Shown here one piece after another: positions 1 through 8,585 of a stretch of DNA of 64,000 nt. Position numbers and translations under genes: made by a program. A model generated the notes under the pieces. The model was not told the DNA's origin. It ran no database searches and was given only the letters and a program-made list of their open reading frames with translations. Numbering within the stretch: the first letter of the stretch is position 1; the number at the start of each line of letters is the position of its first letter. Where the stretch lies: assembly GCF_047634355.1 (NCBI RefSeq), contig NZ_JBLIAL010000009.1, one strand, 5' to 3'. This DNA comes from Porticoccus sp002341315 (GTDB lineage Bacteria; Pseudomonadota; Gammaproteobacteria; Pseudomonadales; Porticoccaceae).

Positions 1-1460
1 CGTGGATACGCGTTCGTGAGCTTGCTGGGGTTATTGCCGATAATCAATTTCTTTCCGATACCGCTGCGGCGAAGCTTTACCGCCGCCGACAGCCTGATGA
101 CATCGCTGTCGTGTTCAGAGCGCTGGCTGGACTTGTCGGAACGAATTTTCTTGAGCAAAAAGTCGCATAGACTCCTGGCCGCTAGGGTGACGGTGATATT
201 GCAGTCTGACACCACGACTTTCGTATCCAGCGCTTCCAGCACTGTTGCCCTTTCACAGGTGTTATAACCAGTCCAGTTCATCGTCAGAGCCTCGGCTTGC
301 GACATCAACCGGTACACCTGAAATGCTTCGCTGACGAAGTGACTAAGATTATCGGTAAGCGTTGTCGGATTCCGAAGTAGATCTAGCAGCAAATTTTCTA
401 CTGCTGTATCGAGTTCCTTTGCGGGTATGCGAGTGACACCATCCACGTCATCATCACAAAATTGTAGTAACGCCTGATTAACGTAGTAGCTGTAACGCTT
501 ACCCCTTTTCTGCGTGTAGGTGGGCGACAAGCGATTGCCTGATGTGTCGGTAATGCGTCCGGCAAGTAGGCTAGGGTGCTTGGCATTCTGGCCGGTTCTA
601 TGCTGGGTACGGTTTTTGGAAACTCTTGCCTGTACCGCATGCCACACGCCCGCATCGACGATCGCCGCGTGATTGGCCTCGTACAACTCTCCGTCATGAT
701 GGATCTTGCCGATATACAGTGGATTTTTGAGGAGCGAGTATAGATTGCCTCTAGAAAACCGCTGCTCACCTTGGATCTTGTGGTGCTCAGGTCTGGGCTT
801 ACTGCGATAGCCGTCGGCATCCAGTTCGGCCTTGAGTTTGCGGACGCAACCGAGCGCCATGTAGCGATCGAAGATATGCCGAACTGTTTTCGCCTCAATC
901 TCGTTCACGTGCAACTCACGATCGGCGAGATCGTATCCCAGCGGCACGCGACCGCCCATCCACATGCCCCTTTTTTTGGAAGCGGCAATTTTGTCGCGGA
1001 TCCGTTCTCCTGTGACCTCCCGTTCAAACTGGGCGAACGAGAGCAGCACATTCAGCGTAAGTCGGCCCATGGAAGTGGACGTATTAAAGTTCTGTGTGAT
1101 TGAGACAAATGACACCTCCTGTTCGTCGAATCGCTCAATTAATCGGACGAAGTCGGCGAGGGAGCGCGACAGGCGATCCAGCTTGTAGACGAGTACGACA
1201 TCGACCTTGTTGCTGGTGATATGCTCCAGCAGGCACGCCAGGGCGGGGCGCTGAACATTGCCACCTGAGAAACCGCCATCGTCGAAGTGCTCAGGTACTA
1301 GTTGCCAGCCTTCATGCGCCTGACTCGCAATATAGGCCTCACAGGCCTCACGCTGTGCGTCGAGTGAATTGAAGTTTTGATCGAGGCCCTCTTCAGAGCT
1401 TTTTCGGGTGTAGATCGCGCATCGGATCTGAGTGGCGCTACTGCTTCTCATTTTAACCAT
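1..1460 (-). CDS. Large serine recombinase, partial (C-terminus beyond left edge)
   Basis: About 486 codons are open from the ATG at 1460 to the left edge without a stop. The N-terminus reads CAIYTRKSSEEGLDQ, the resolvase-family start with the catalytic serine in YTRKS. Further on come YKLDRLSRSL, the catalytic-domain segment QFEREVTGERIRDKI, and a recombinase domain with RFSRGNLYSLLKNPLYIGKI. A zinc-ribbon-like part and a long C-terminal tail follow. Family knowledge: large serine recombinases integrate and excise phages and genomic islands without a host factor. The start overlaps the last codons of the DUF2924 gene by 8 bases, so the two are translationally coupled. The true C-terminal end is not visible. 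It probably marks one end of the island; no attachment site could be identified here. Confidence 0.9.
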   Translation of the reverse strand, partial: MVKMRSSSATQIRCAIYTRKSSEEGLDQNFNSLDAQREACEAYIASQAHEGWQLVPEHFDDGGFSGGNVQRPALACLLEHITSNKVDVVLVYKLDRLSRSLADFVRLIERFDEQEVSFVSITQNFNTSTSMGRLTLNVLLSFAQFEREVTGERIRDKIAASKKRGMWMGGRVPLGYDLADRELHVNEIEAKTVRHIFDRYMALGCVRKLKAELDADGYRSKPRPEHHKIQGEQRFSRGNLYSLLKNPLYIGKIHHDGELYEANHAAIVDAGVWHAVQARVSKNRTQHRTGQNAKHPSLLAGRITDTSGNRLSPTYTQKRGKRYSYYVNQALLQFCDDDVDGVTRIPAKELDTAVENLLLDLLRNPTTLTDNLSHFVSEAFQVYRLMSQAEALTMNWTGYNTCERATVLEALDTKVVVSDCNITVTLAARSLCDFLLKKIRSDKSSQRSEHDSDVIRLSAAVKLRRSGIGKKLIIGNNPSKLTNAYP

Positions 1461-1881
1461 GTTGATTCAAGCCAAAGAAACGTGGCCCGGACCAGCGGGT
1501 GCCGGCGATGACGGAGGCGATCTTGGACAAGCTGCCAAAGCGCTGCCCCCTAAACAGGAACCCGTCGTTTTCTACCATGACTTCGTAGGTTTTGCCTCTC
1601 CATTCACGCACGAGGCGGGTACCAGGTTGCAGTGCGCTGCTTCGCTTACTTGGAGATTCAGACACAGCCCGCTCTAGCTTGCGGAGGAGGTCGGTTCGCA
1701 GTTTTCGATGATTGAGTCCGTTATCAGTTGCTTGCGCTGCCCACTCCACGTTCTGCATGGCGAGTTCGAGGCTCATGCGTTTCGGTGTTATCGAGAAAAG
1801 CTGCGAGAATCGCGAGAGTATATCGATCCTGCATTGGGATGCTGTCGATTGGGATTCGCTATTGGAAGAACGGCTAGTCAT
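1453..1881 (-). CDS. DUF2924 domain protein, recombinase partner
   Basis: 142 residues. The C-terminal half carries the DUF2924 signature: LQPGTRLVREWRGKTYEV, a DGF-FRGQRFGSLSKIA stretch, and a terminal GTRWSGPRFFGL. The N-terminal half is predicted helical and basic. DUF2924 genes are regularly found directly upstream of this type of large serine recombinase on islands and prophages, as here, with an 8-base stop/start overlap. The function is unknown; a role as DNA-binding or directionality partner of the recombinase is inference from context only. Confidence 0.82.
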   Translation of the reverse strand: MTSRSSNSESQSTASQCRIDILSRFSQLFSITPKRMSLELAMQNVEWAAQATDNGLNHRKLRTDLLRKLERAVSESPSKRSSALQPGTRLVREWRGKTYEVMVENDGFLFRGQRFGSLSKIASVIAGTRWSGPRFFGLNQHG

Positions 1882-2099
1882 GCGTCCATTGATCCATGGA
1901 CGCCCTACTATCTCAAGTCAATTCACCGCGAACTGCAGGAAATACTTGGCTCTATCGAGACTATTTAGCGAACCGGTTTTCGCCCGTGTATTGTAAGATC
2001 TTAAACGCATCAAGAGGGGATAGCCCCACCAACCGCCCACTCCGGGAACGGTGGTAAGACGATGCGCCGATTTATTTGGAACACATAGGAGCATTCGCA

Positions 2100-2303
2100 A
2101 TGGCGAAGAAGTTCAAACACTCCACCCCCGGAAGTCCCGAATTCCTGCGTGAATTCCGCCGTCTCATGGCTGAGCGTCCTGAGATTTCGGATAAGGACTT
2201 CATGCGAGAGACTGAGGTCCCAGTCGGTCTCGATGGAGAGTACCTTTATGGCCTAGGAGTTGTACTGACCACTCAGTCAGAAGTATTAATCACGGGGTTC
2301 TAG
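2100..2303 (+). CDS. Small hypothetical protein (67 aa)
   Basis: The ATG at 2100 has a good ribosome-binding site (AGGAG, about 8 bases upstream), so I prefer it to the in-frame start at 2076. The product is charged and basic at its N-terminus (MAKKFKHSTPGSPEFLREF), without membrane segments or a motif I recognise. It is divergent from the DUF2924-recombinase pair and could be an island-borne regulator or control protein, but nothing in the sequence proves this. Its stop codon lies inside a short inverted repeat (ACGGGGT/ACCCCGT around 2294-2318). Confidence 0.42.
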   Translation: MAKKFKHSTPGSPEFLREFRRLMAERPEISDKDFMRETEVPVGLDGEYLYGLGVVLTTQSEVLITGF

Positions 2304-2617
2304 GGTTCTACCCCGTTTCTACGGACGGTTTGAAAGCGCTTGAAACGCTAAATCCTGCTTGGCAACTCGTCGACGCATTCTCGGGTTGTGGAAACGCTCA
2401 ATGTAGTTAACACGTCAGACTTTGCAGCATCCAGTGTCGGATACCGCCTGAAAGAACAGCTTTCCGGTGGTCCAAAAGTTGCGGGTCATATTGAACAAAA
2501 TGAACAGGTTGAGGCTTTCGGGTGCCCAAATTTTGGGGCAAGTCCACTATGGCGTGCACCAATCCGAGCACATCGGCCTCCATTCGCTTGAAGGTTGTGA
2601 TTCCGGTTAACATTAAT
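2304..2617. other. Gene-poor stretch with a coding remnant
   Basis: No convincing gene. Starting near 2308 one plus frame reads FYPVSTDGLKALETLN and runs about 35 codons to a stop without a start codon. The same motif (FYPISTDGFKKIEAV) occurs on the minus strand near 47.2 kb. At DNA level 2307-2337 matches the reverse complement of 47184-47214 at 28 of 31 positions by my count. It is probably the tail of a decayed gene or an old insertion boundary. The rest, up to the histidine kinase stop at 2618, holds nothing I can name. Confidence 0.5.
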
Positions 2618-4039
2618 TCAGGTTGCTACAGGGAGCCAAAGGGTGAATGTTGTCGCAGCCGGAGACGAGGCGGCTTCAACACGGCCACCATGAGCTTCGA
2701 TGATGGATCGCACTATCGCCAGACCAAGTCCCGCCCCCTCGCTTTGTCGCGTCCTGGATGGATCGACACGGTAAAAGCGCTCGAAAATGTTAGCCAAGTG
2801 TTCGGTGGGTATTTCTGGTCCCGGGTTCTGCACACTCAGCGAAACGTCGTAGTCCGAGGGTTTGGCAAGCCGTACCAGCACATTTTCTCCCGGGGGTGTG
2901 TGCCGGAGGGCATTGGATAGCAGGTTGGAAATTGCCCGCCGCAGCATGGCTCGGTCGCCCTGAATGGCAGGCGCTTTGCCCTCCAATAATAGGCTGATTT
3001 GCCGTTCTTCCGCCAGTGCTTCGAAAAAATCGAACAGTTCATTGACTTCGCTGGCTAGATTCAGCGGTATCTGTACCGGTTTAAGCTGGCCATGATCATT
3101 CTTGGCCAGCCACAGCATGTCATTGACCATCTTGGCCAGACGCTCTTGTTCCTCCAGACTGGAATACAGGAGTTCACGATATTCCTCAGCTGTTCTGCCT
3201 TTGCCCAGCCCGACCTGGGTCTGGGTGATGAGGTTGGTAAGCGGAGTGCGCAACTCGTGGGCTATATCGGCGGAAAAGTGTGACAGGCGAGTAAAGCTGT
3301 CTTCCAGTCGACCGATCATGTGATTGAAGGAGGTGACCACGTCCCGTAATTCCGGTGGAACCAGAGAAGGATCGAGACGCACGTGTAGCCGGTCGGCCTG
3401 AATGTCTCCCATTCTGTCGGAGAGTCCGCGCAAGGGAGCATGAGCCTGATGCACCCCATACCAGGCGGCCAGCAGGGTAATGGCGCCGGCGAGGCTCATG
3501 ATAAGCCACAGGCTGCGGCGAAAACTATCCAAAAACTGCAGGTGAAAGCCCAGATCAATGGCAGCAATGATCGAGTAGCTTCGACCCATGACATCATTCT
3601 GTGTGAGTACACCTCGAAGGGTCATACCGTCTGTATGCCAGTTTTGCAGGTTGCCCGCGTAAATCTCGGTTACTGGGGTGAGGGTTTTTGCTGCTTGCGG
3701 CAGGTCACCTCCCGGGGTGCTGTAGACAACCCCACCTCGCGGATCCAGCACCTGAAAATAGACACCGTGATGTCCCGATATGGCGTTGGACAGGGCCTCT
3801 CGCAGTCGCCCCGGATCGTCGCCGCCATTGTGCAGGGCTTTGACCACGGCTTCGGTCATCACTAACAGTTCGCCGGCATCCTGTTCTGCAAAGTGGCGTT
3901 CAACGGCATTGAGCACTAGGTTTCCGATCAAGAAGAGGCTAAGTCCGATAGCCAGTCCGACGAATACCATTACCCGGGTGGCCAGCGAAAATGGTTGACG
4001 AAAAAGTTGGCGAGAGGGTTGCCGATTAATGAGCTTCAT
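2618..4039 (-). CDS. cusS: Heavy-metal sensor histidine kinase (CusS/CopS type)
   Basis: 473 residues. One membrane segment lies near residues 24-44 and a second near 180-196, flanking a periplasmic sensor domain of about 135 residues. A HAMP linker follows, then the H-box FSADIAHELRTPLTN with the phospho-accepting histidine near residue 261, an N-box (RRAISNLLSNALRHT) and a G-box (SEGAGLGLAIVRS). This is the layout of the CusS/CopS/IrlS family, membrane kinases sensing periplasmic Cu(I)/Ag(I). Its start overlaps the end of the response regulator gene by 14 bases, so both are one minus-strand operon. The neighbouring copAB genes point to copper as the signal. Confidence 0.93.
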   Translation of the reverse strand: MKLINRQPSRQLFRQPFSLATRVMVFVGLAIGLSLFLIGNLVLNAVERHFAEQDAGELLVMTEAVVKALHNGGDDPGRLREALSNAISGHHGVYFQVLDPRGGVVYSTPGGDLPQAAKTLTPVTEIYAGNLQNWHTDGMTLRGVLTQNDVMGRSYSIIAAIDLGFHLQFLDSFRRSLWLIMSLAGAITLLAAWYGVHQAHAPLRGLSDRMGDIQADRLHVRLDPSLVPPELRDVVTSFNHMIGRLEDSFTRLSHFSADIAHELRTPLTNLITQTQVGLGKGRTAEEYRELLYSSLEEQERLAKMVNDMLWLAKNDHGQLKPVQIPLNLASEVNELFDFFEALAEERQISLLLEGKAPAIQGDRAMLRRAISNLLSNALRHTPPGENVLVRLAKPSDYDVSLSVQNPGPEIPTEHLANIFERFYRVDPSRTRQSEGAGLGLAIVRSIIEAHGGRVEAASSPAATTFTLWLPVAT

Positions 4040-4718
4040 AATCGGTTTCTACATCAAGTTTGTATCCCATGCCCCGTACTGTGTGAATCAGTTTGGGCTC
4101 GAAATCGTCGTCAATTTTGGCCCGCAGCCGGCGAATAGCCACATCGATTACATTGGTGTCGGAATCAAAGTTCATGTCCCATACCTGGGAGGCGATCAGA
4201 GAGCGAGGTAGTACCTCACCGCGGCGACGGGCAAACAGCTCCAAAAGAGAAAACTCCTTGTGGCTGAGATTGATTTTCCTGCCTGCGCGTGTGACGCGGT
4301 GTTTGGGTAAATCAAGGGTGAGATTGGCTACGTGGAGCTGCTCCGACATGGTAGGTGTGGCGCCCCGGCGCAGCAAGGTGCGTATTCGGGCCAACAGTTC
4401 GGCAAAGGCAAACGGCTTGACCAGATAATCGTCCGCACCGAGTTCCAGACCCTTGACCCGGTCATCCACGCTGTCGCGGGCGGTCAAAAAGAGCACCGGT
4501 GTCTGTTGACCTGCTTCGCGCAGCGATTGCACGATGCGCCAGCCGTCCACATCCGGCAGCATGACGTCTAGAATGATCAGGTCGAAGGTTTCGGTCATGG
4601 CCAAATGATGTCCGTCCAAGCCGTTGCGTGCGAGAGCGACCAAAAACCCGGCCTCGGTCAGACCCTGACGGAGATAGTCGCCTGTCTTGACTTCGTCCTC
4701 CACAACCAACAGTCGCAT
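4026..4718 (-). CDS. cusR: OmpR-family response regulator (CusR/CopR type)
   Basis: 230 residues. The receiver domain has the acidic pocket VVEDE at the N-terminus, the phospho-acceptor Asp near residue 51 in LIILDVMLPDVDGW, and the conserved Lys in DDYLVKPFAFAELL. The winged-helix output domain ends with NVIDVAIRRLRAKIDD and HTVRGMGYKLD, typical of OmpR/PhoB regulators of the CopR/CusR branch. It is read first in the operon with the histidine kinase. Family members bind ATTACA-type dyads; one lies just upstream at 4787-4802, and two more sit far away in the window in front of other operons. Confidence 0.94.
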   Translation of the reverse strand: MRLLVVEDEVKTGDYLRQGLTEAGFLVALARNGLDGHHLAMTETFDLIILDVMLPDVDGWRIVQSLREAGQQTPVLFLTARDSVDDRVKGLELGADDYLVKPFAFAELLARIRTLLRRGATPTMSEQLHVANLTLDLPKHRVTRAGRKINLSHKEFSLLELFARRRGEVLPRSLIASQVWDMNFDSDTNVIDVAIRRLRAKIDDDFEPKLIHTVRGMGYKLDVETDYEAH

Positions 4719-4774
4719 GATGCATTGCTCCAGATCCGTATAGTTCCAGTCTAGCGGGCTGCGCCCAACGGCAA

Positions 4775-4814
4775 GATTACTCCATGATTACAACATTGTA
4801 ATGTAAGGGTAATC
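4775..4814. promoter_or_regulatory. Nested CopR/CusR-type operator in divergent promoter
   Basis: The core ATTACA-ACAT-TGTAAT lies at 4787-4802. It is flanked symmetrically by outer half sites GATTAC (4775-4780) and GTAATC (4809-4814), each six bases from the core, so the whole 40-base site has one centre. It sits between the divergent cusRS and copper operons. The core matches the known CopR/CusR box pattern. Two related sites occur at 35.6 and 54.95 kb with the same outer spacing. Binding by the local response regulator is inference. Confidence 0.8.
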
Positions 4815-4901
4815 CGACGGACAGGGCTTGTTGATTACGCTGGATGTGTTTCTGAGAATGGAAAGCCACCCTTCATATTCACATGATTGAGGAGCAACAT
4901 C

Positions 4902-5204
4902 ATGAAACGCAAAATTCTTTCTTGGCAGGCTACCTTGGCCGTGTCGGCGCTTATGCTGGCCTTTTCCGCTCAGGCACATGAGCCTCAAAAGCACATGAAG
5001 GAGGCCGAAAAACCGGATTGTGCGGCGATGAAAAATATGGATTCTTCCAAGATGGACAAGGATGATCCGGTCATGCAGGCCATGATGCAGAAATGCATGA
5101 ATGAGATACATCAGGGCGAGTTCGAGCAGGACGACTCTCATGACGGTCATCCTGAAGATGATGAAAAAGGCGGCGCGAAGCGTCCGTCCAAGCATGAGCA
5201 CTAA
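4902..5204 (+). CDS. Met/His-rich periplasmic copper protein (small)
   Basis: 100 residues from the ATG at 4902, which has GAGGAG eight bases upstream; an in-frame TTG at 4887 is less likely. A signal peptide (KRKILSWQATLAVSALMLAF, ending SAQA) is followed by a mature part rich in Met, His, Asp and Lys, including DPVMQAMMQKCMNEIHQ and the tail HDGHPEDDEK ... KHEH. Such proteins are usual companions of periplasmic copper oxidases and bind Cu loosely. It is the first gene after the operator at 4787 and starts the cop operon. Exact biochemical role is unproven. Confidence 0.75.
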   Translation: MKRKILSWQATLAVSALMLAFSAQAHEPQKHMKEAEKPDCAAMKNMDSSKMDKDDPVMQAMMQKCMNEIHQGEFEQDDSHDGHPEDDEKGGAKRPSKHEH

Positions 5205-5238
5205 TCCATTGCCGGAAGTTCTTCACTAAGGAGGAATT

Positions 5239-5799
5239 GTGGTACCCCCCAAGTATCTGTCCTGCATCAAATGCCTTGTCGTTGCATCAGGTATCGCTGT
5301 CGCAGCTGGCGTGGCGTTCATCTACTCAGGTCTCTACCCCATGGCGGCGGATGACCGCCATACCGCTTTGACCTATTGGGCGCTGGAAACGCTGCGAGAA
5401 CGCTCCATCAACCGGGCCTCGGCCGGCATTGATGTGCCAGCGGACCTGGATATCCCCGAGCGCCTGCTGGCTGGCGGAGCCGACTACAATGATATGTGTG
5501 TCGGTTGCCACCTCAAGCCGGGCAAGACCGAGAGCGATTTCACCCTGGGCCTCTATCCGGTACCGCCGAATCTGGCACAACCACAGCGGGGCGAAGTGGA
5601 CCTTGAGGCACGAGCCCAACGTCGGTTTTGGGTCATCAAACACGGTATTAAGGCATCGGGAATGCCGGCTTGGGGGTTGGAGCATGATGATGAGCGGATC
5701 TGGAATATGGTTGCTTTCTTGCGGCGACTTCCTAGCTTGTCACCTGAACAGTACCAAATTCTGACTGCCCGTGGGTCCACTAATTCAGATCACCATTGA
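5239..5799 (+). CDS. Membrane-anchored c-type cytochrome
   Basis: 186 residues from a GTG start with a strong AGGAGG five bases upstream. An N-terminal hydrophobic anchor (CLVVASGIAVAAGVAFIYSG) is followed by a periplasmic domain with a single haem motif CVGCH near residue 91 and an axial methionine candidate in KASGMPAWG near residue 138. This is the cytochrome_CBB3 type of fold. Sitting between the Met-rich protein and the multicopper oxidase, it could pass electrons from copper oxidation to the respiratory chain; that link is inference. Single haem, no catalytic domain. Confidence 0.82.
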   Translation: MVPPKYLSCIKCLVVASGIAVAAGVAFIYSGLYPMAADDRHTALTYWALETLRERSINRASAGIDVPADLDIPERLLAGGADYNDMCVGCHLKPGKTESDFTLGLYPVPPNLAQPQRGEVDLEARAQRRFWVIKHGIKASGMPAWGLEHDDERIWNMVAFLRRLPSLSPEQYQILTARGSTNSDHH

Positions 5800-5870
5800 C
5801 GTATAGGATTTTCGGACAGCGCTGGGTGTCGGAGTCACGTGAATTATTCTAAAAGCTGAGAGGTTATGTG

Positions 5871-7646
5871 ATGGAAAAGCCGATAAAGCCGGGCCGTAGA
5901 CGGTTTATCAAATCAGCTATCGGCACGGCGTCCGCTCTGGCTTTGGCGAGAATCGCCCCGAGTTGGGCTTATCCAACAGGTCGAAGCTATGGTGACGTCA
6001 TCGCCGCCGACAATGCGGTCGATCTGCTTATTCGGCGGGAGAATCTGGATATAGGTGGGCGGATCGGTCGACCGATCACCATCAACGGTAGCATGCCTGG
6101 GCCGCTGATCAGGCTTAAAGAAGGGCAGAGAGCCAAGCTGAATGTCACCAATGGGATGATGGAGGACACTTCTATCCATTGGCATGGGATTATTCTGCCC
6201 GAGAATATGGACGGCGTGCCTGGCGTCAGTTTTCCCGGTATCAAGCCGGGATCGACATTTCATTACGAGTACGATGTTCAGCAGAGTGGGACCTACTGGT
6301 ACCACAGTCACTCGGGATTGCAGGAACAGCTTGGGCACTTGGGACCTCTGGTGATTGATCCGGCAGATGGTGACATCGGCGCGGACCGGGAACACGTCAT
6401 TCTTTTAAGCGATTGGACCTTTGAAGACCCCGGTGAGGTATTCCGCAATCTCACGGTAGCCGAGGGTTATTACAACTACCAACAGCGAACACTGAGTGAC
6501 ACTCTGGCCGATATTCGCCGCCAGGGGCTGGCAAAAACCTGGCAAGAACGGTCCATGTGGAACCAAATGCGCATGAGCGCCCGGGATATTCTGGATGTGA
6601 CCGGATCTACCTATACCTATTTGATCAATGGTCGCGACAACGCAACCAACTGGACGGCACTGTATAAACCCGGGGAAAAAATCCGCCTGAGAATTATCAA
6701 TGGTTCTGCCATGTCATTTTTTGATTTCCGCATTCCGGGTCTCGAGATGACGGTGGTCTCCGCAGACGGCCAACCAGTCAAGCCTGTTACGGTGGACGAA
6801 TTCCGTATCGGGGTGGCAGAGATCTACGACGTCATTGTTACGCCGAAAAGTGATCGACCCTATACGCTGTTTGCGGAAAGCATGGATCGCAGTGGCTATG
6901 TGCGGGGGACGCTGGCGACAACATTGGGACAGGAAGCGGCAGTACCCGAGCTGCGGCCGGTGCCTGAAAGGGGTATGGCGGCCATGGGGATGACTCATGA
7001 AATGTCCCGTGACACGGGTGATATGAATATGCCGTCCTCTGCTGCTGATGAGTCCGGTATGGCCGGGCACCAGGGACATGGTGGGAAGATGGGTAAAACT
7101 CAACAGCGGCCTTCAGCACCAGACCTCGGTATCGAGCATGCGTCGGGCGGGCATGGTCCCGCTGCAGCCATGATCGCCAGAAATCCGGTCAGCCGGCTGA
7201 ATGAGCCGGGCGTTGGTCTCGAAGATGTCAGTCACCGTGTTCTGGTCTATGGCGATCTCATCGGCGCCCATCCCTGGCCGGACGAAAGAGAACCGGAGCG
7301 AGACATCGAACTCCACCTGACCGGCAATATGGAAAAATATATGTGGTCCTTTGACGGTGTGAAATATACCGAAGTCGATGGACCGGTAGAATTTTTCCAC
7401 GGCGAGCGTCTGCGTCTGATTATGGTGAACGATACCATGATGGATCACCCCATCCATTTGCATGGCATGTGGATGGAGCTGGAGAACGGTCAATATCCGC
7501 GCCCCAGGAAGCACACCATCAGCCTTAAACCCAGTGAGGTGGTCTCATTGCAAATCAGTGCCGATGCTCTCGGCAGTTGGGCCTTCCACTGCCACCTTCT
7601 CTATCACATGAAGGCGGGGATGTTCCGCGTAGTCAAGGTCAGCTAA
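5871..7646 (+). CDS. copA: CopA/PcoA multicopper oxidase (copper resistance system)
   Basis: 591 residues from the ATG at 5871 (an in-frame GTG lies three bases before). A twin-arginine signal (GRRRFIKSAIGTASALALA) exports the folded protein. All four copper motifs are visible: HWHGIILPE, TYWYHSHSGLQEQLG, HPIHLHGMWMEL and AFHCHLLYHMKAGM, giving one type 1 and a trinuclear centre. A Met/His-rich insert (MGMTHEMSRDTGDMNMP ... GMAGHQGHGGKMG) near residues 370-410 is the typical CopA copper-sequestering loop. The protein oxidises Cu(I) in the periplasm. copB follows after nine bases, and both are probably driven from the operator at 4787. Confidence 0.96.
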   Translation: MEKPIKPGRRRFIKSAIGTASALALARIAPSWAYPTGRSYGDVIAADNAVDLLIRRENLDIGGRIGRPITINGSMPGPLIRLKEGQRAKLNVTNGMMEDTSIHWHGIILPENMDGVPGVSFPGIKPGSTFHYEYDVQQSGTYWYHSHSGLQEQLGHLGPLVIDPADGDIGADREHVILLSDWTFEDPGEVFRNLTVAEGYYNYQQRTLSDTLADIRRQGLAKTWQERSMWNQMRMSARDILDVTGSTYTYLINGRDNATNWTALYKPGEKIRLRIINGSAMSFFDFRIPGLEMTVVSADGQPVKPVTVDEFRIGVAEIYDVIVTPKSDRPYTLFAESMDRSGYVRGTLATTLGQEAAVPELRPVPERGMAAMGMTHEMSRDTGDMNMPSSAADESGMAGHQGHGGKMGKTQQRPSAPDLGIEHASGGHGPAAAMIARNPVSRLNEPGVGLEDVSHRVLVYGDLIGAHPWPDEREPERDIELHLTGNMEKYMWSFDGVKYTEVDGPVEFFHGERLRLIMVNDTMMDHPIHLHGMWMELENGQYPRPRKHTISLKPSEVVSLQISADALGSWAFHCHLLYHMKAGMFRVVKVS

Positions 7647-7655
7647 GAGGGAGCC

Positions 7656-8405
7656 ATGAAAAAACTGAAAGTCGTTATGTTTCTAGCGCTGGCTGGCATA
7701 ACTAACTGCTTGCTTGCAGGCCACGCTGAAGACGATTGGTCGGAACCGGTCAAACCCTATCGTACCGGTCAGATCCTGTTTGACCGATTGGAATTTACCC
7801 GCACGGACAACGATGCGGACTTGATAGTCTGGGATATGCTGGCCTGGTACGGCGGTGACAGGAATCGAATATATTTTAAGAGTGAAGGAAAAAACGAGCG
7901 AGGTGACGGCGAGCCTTCCGAGTTGGAAAGTGCGGAGATACTTGCCAGTCGTTTGATTGCACCTTTCTGGGAAATACAGGGAGGCGTTGGTACCCGGGGT
8001 TCAATGGCATCGGGTGCAGACAGGGAAAACTACCTGGTATTCAGTCTGTTTGGTACGGCTCCCTATCGATTCGAAATGGATAATTCCTTCACTGTTAACG
8101 AAGACGGTGACATCGCCGCGAGCATTGAGGCCGAGTACGACATACGCCTGTCACAGGTGTCGTACCTGCAGCCACGTCTGGAGGTGAATGCGGCATTGAC
8201 GGACGCTGAATCCCATGAACGCCCCAGCGGATTCAATGATGTTCGTGTGGGATTGCGCTATCGCTACGAACTATCCAGAGAGTTTGCCCCATACATTGGC
8301 GTCTATTGGAGCCGTTCTCTTGGCAACAAGGCCGACCTGATCCGCGATCAAGGGGGCGATGAGTCCGAAACCGGCATGGTTATCGGCGTTCGTATGTGGT
8401 TTTAG
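7656..8405 (+). CDS. copB: CopB/PcoB outer membrane copper protein
   Basis: 249 residues with a signal peptide ending near LLAGHAEDD. The body is rich in beta-strand patterns alternating acidic and aromatic residues: LIVWDMLAWYGGDRNRIYFKS, WEIQGGVGTRGS, YFVF-like strands, and a C-terminal strand ending VIGVRMWF with the final Phe usual for outer membrane barrels. It matches CopB/PcoB but is short because it lacks the long Met-rich N-terminal region of other members. Its stop codon lies on the first bases of the inverted-repeat element that follows, so insertion may have reset the 3' end. Confidence 0.88.
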   Translation: MKKLKVVMFLALAGITNCLLAGHAEDDWSEPVKPYRTGQILFDRLEFTRTDNDADLIVWDMLAWYGGDRNRIYFKSEGKNERGDGEPSELESAEILASRLIAPFWEIQGGVGTRGSMASGADRENYLVFSLFGTAPYRFEMDNSFTVNEDGDIAASIEAEYDIRLSQVSYLQPRLEVNAALTDAESHERPSGFNDVRVGLRYRYELSREFAPYIGVYWSRSLGNKADLIRDQGGDESETGMVIGVRMWF

Positions 8406-8547
8406 CAGGCTGTTGAAAAACTACCTGCGTTTCCATCACTGCGTTAAAAATTGGCTCGAAATGCTCATTTACTAACTGTAAACTCCGCTTTTTCGCTAAT
8501 TTTTGCCTTGTGCTGGCTACCTCGCGAACGTTTTTCAACAGCCTGCT
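8404..8547. repeat. 144-bp MITE-like element with perfect 18-bp inverted ends
   Basis: The left end, AGCAGGCTGTTGAAAAAC at 8404-8421, is the exact reverse complement of 8530-8547. The inside is non-coding. The ends start inside the copB stop codon and finish 38 bases before the permease start. The size, perfect ends and lack of coding capacity fit a miniature inverted-repeat transposable element; elements with AGGCTGTTGAAAAA ends are known to me from other Proteobacteria. A transcript would fold into a long hairpin and could end the cop operon message. Confidence 0.82.
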
Positions 8548-8585
8548 AGGCACATATATCGGGAAAATTTATAACCGGAGGGTTT

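Noticed and set aside
398..898. 166-codon minus ORF inside the recombinase
   Set aside because: Shadow frame; the recombinase frame is open and matches the family throughout.
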